Part shown: positions 63,842 through 64,000 of the stretch, piece by piece
How the letters are laid out: each line of letters opens with the position of its first letter
Position numbering within the stretch: position 1 is the stretch's first letter
Translations under genes and position numbers: made by a program
Notes under the pieces: model-generated
What the model was told of the DNA's origin: nothing
The model's input: only the letters and a program-made list of their open reading frames with translations
Databases searched by the model: none
Assembly: GCA_902727895.1 (NCBI GenBank)
Contig: CACVAP010000059.1
Location: forward strand, 30,071 to 94,070
DNA: 64,000 nucleotides
Source: an uncultured Sulfurovum sp.
GTDB lineage: Bacteria > Campylobacterota > Campylobacteria > Campylobacterales > Sulfurovaceae
Reading direction: 5' to 3'

Positions 63842-64000
63842 GATTTACAATTTTTTCATATAAGGGTCTATAAGGGTCAGTCGCCACCTTAAGAAATCAT
63901 AAAAATCCGAACAATTTTACCAATAATTCCTAAAAAAGAGTATTAATCAAATATTTGATACTCCTGTTGAACTTAGGTATTTATCTTCATCATACATCTC
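63842..64000. other. Non-coding end of the window with short repeats
   Basis: No gene seen. There is a tandem 10-base repeat (ATAAGGGTCT at 63860-63869, ATAAGGGTCA at 63870-63879) and a 14-base palindrome ATCAAATATTTGAT (63946-63959) flanked by GAGT and ACTC. They may belong to a terminator or mobile element edge lying mostly outside the window. Confidence 0.35.

Overview
The window is a stretch of a low-GC chromosome from the phylum Campylobacterota (former Epsilonproteobacteria), most like the free-living Sulfurimonas/Sulfurovum/Arcobacter groups. The reasons are the UPF0323 lipoprotein, the futalosine-pathway enzyme MqnE, Opr/OprD-type porins, small cytochrome c and NifU-domain proteins, and a dense, AT-rich layout with few operons of textbook form. 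GlnD and two large hybrid-kinase loci point to a versatile environmental species rather than a reduced pathogen. This placement is inference; no rRNA is present.

Layout. 1-8.4 kb: beta-carbonic anhydrase, trmA, ligA, and a glnD-glmS pair. 8.4-16.6 kb: small envelope proteins, cytochrome c, NifU-domain protein, serS, a tRNA with CAT anticodon driven by a perfect consensus promoter, groES-groEL, an NlpC/P60 lipoprotein, a beta-barrel protein and an isolated mlaE. 16.6-20.3 kb: acpS followed by a response regulator/sensor kinase pair and a small secreted protein/porin/Sel1 set that reads as one transcription unit. 20.4-28.4 kb is the accessory region: a 756-residue lipoprotein with a duplicated domain, a possible 33-residue peptide gene, and a minus-strand operon of an AAA_14/DUF4143 ATPase, a giant YobI-like membrane P-loop NTPase and a YgjP-type zinc peptidase, headed by an extended -10 promoter abutting a perfect 9-2-9 inverted repeat. 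28.4-33.6 kb: a lipoprotein, a ygiBC-like set (UPF0323 lipoprotein, glutathionylspermidine-synthase-like ATP-grasp enzyme, membrane protein) and htpG. 33.8-35.4 kb: three tandem rlpA paralogues. 36-47.5 kb: GNAT, a mqnE-proB-proC-phosphoribosyltransferase operon, a second NlpC/P60 protein, an SSF symporter-cobB pair, an Opr porin, nadB and a bactofilin.

47.6-58.6 kb is a signalling region. Two paralogous hybrid kinase systems lie either side of uvrC: one pairs the kinase with two periplasmic helical proteins, the other spreads PAS, Hpt, kinase and receiver modules over four consecutive genes. Both kinases carry a receiver-like segment of degenerate sequence ahead of the true receiver. 58.6-64 kb holds a DEAD-box helicase, a Bax-like glucosaminidase, a DUF1624 membrane protein, a DUF6348-like protein, a DksA/TraR-type zinc protein and a yefM-yoeB toxin-antitoxin pair with a TGTACA operator core.

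Two general properties stand out. Many genes have a TATAAT-like hexamer ending 5-7 bases before the ATG and no Shine-Dalgarno sequence, the geometry expected of leaderless mRNAs. Several convergent gene pairs meet or overlap at their stop codons with no visible terminator.
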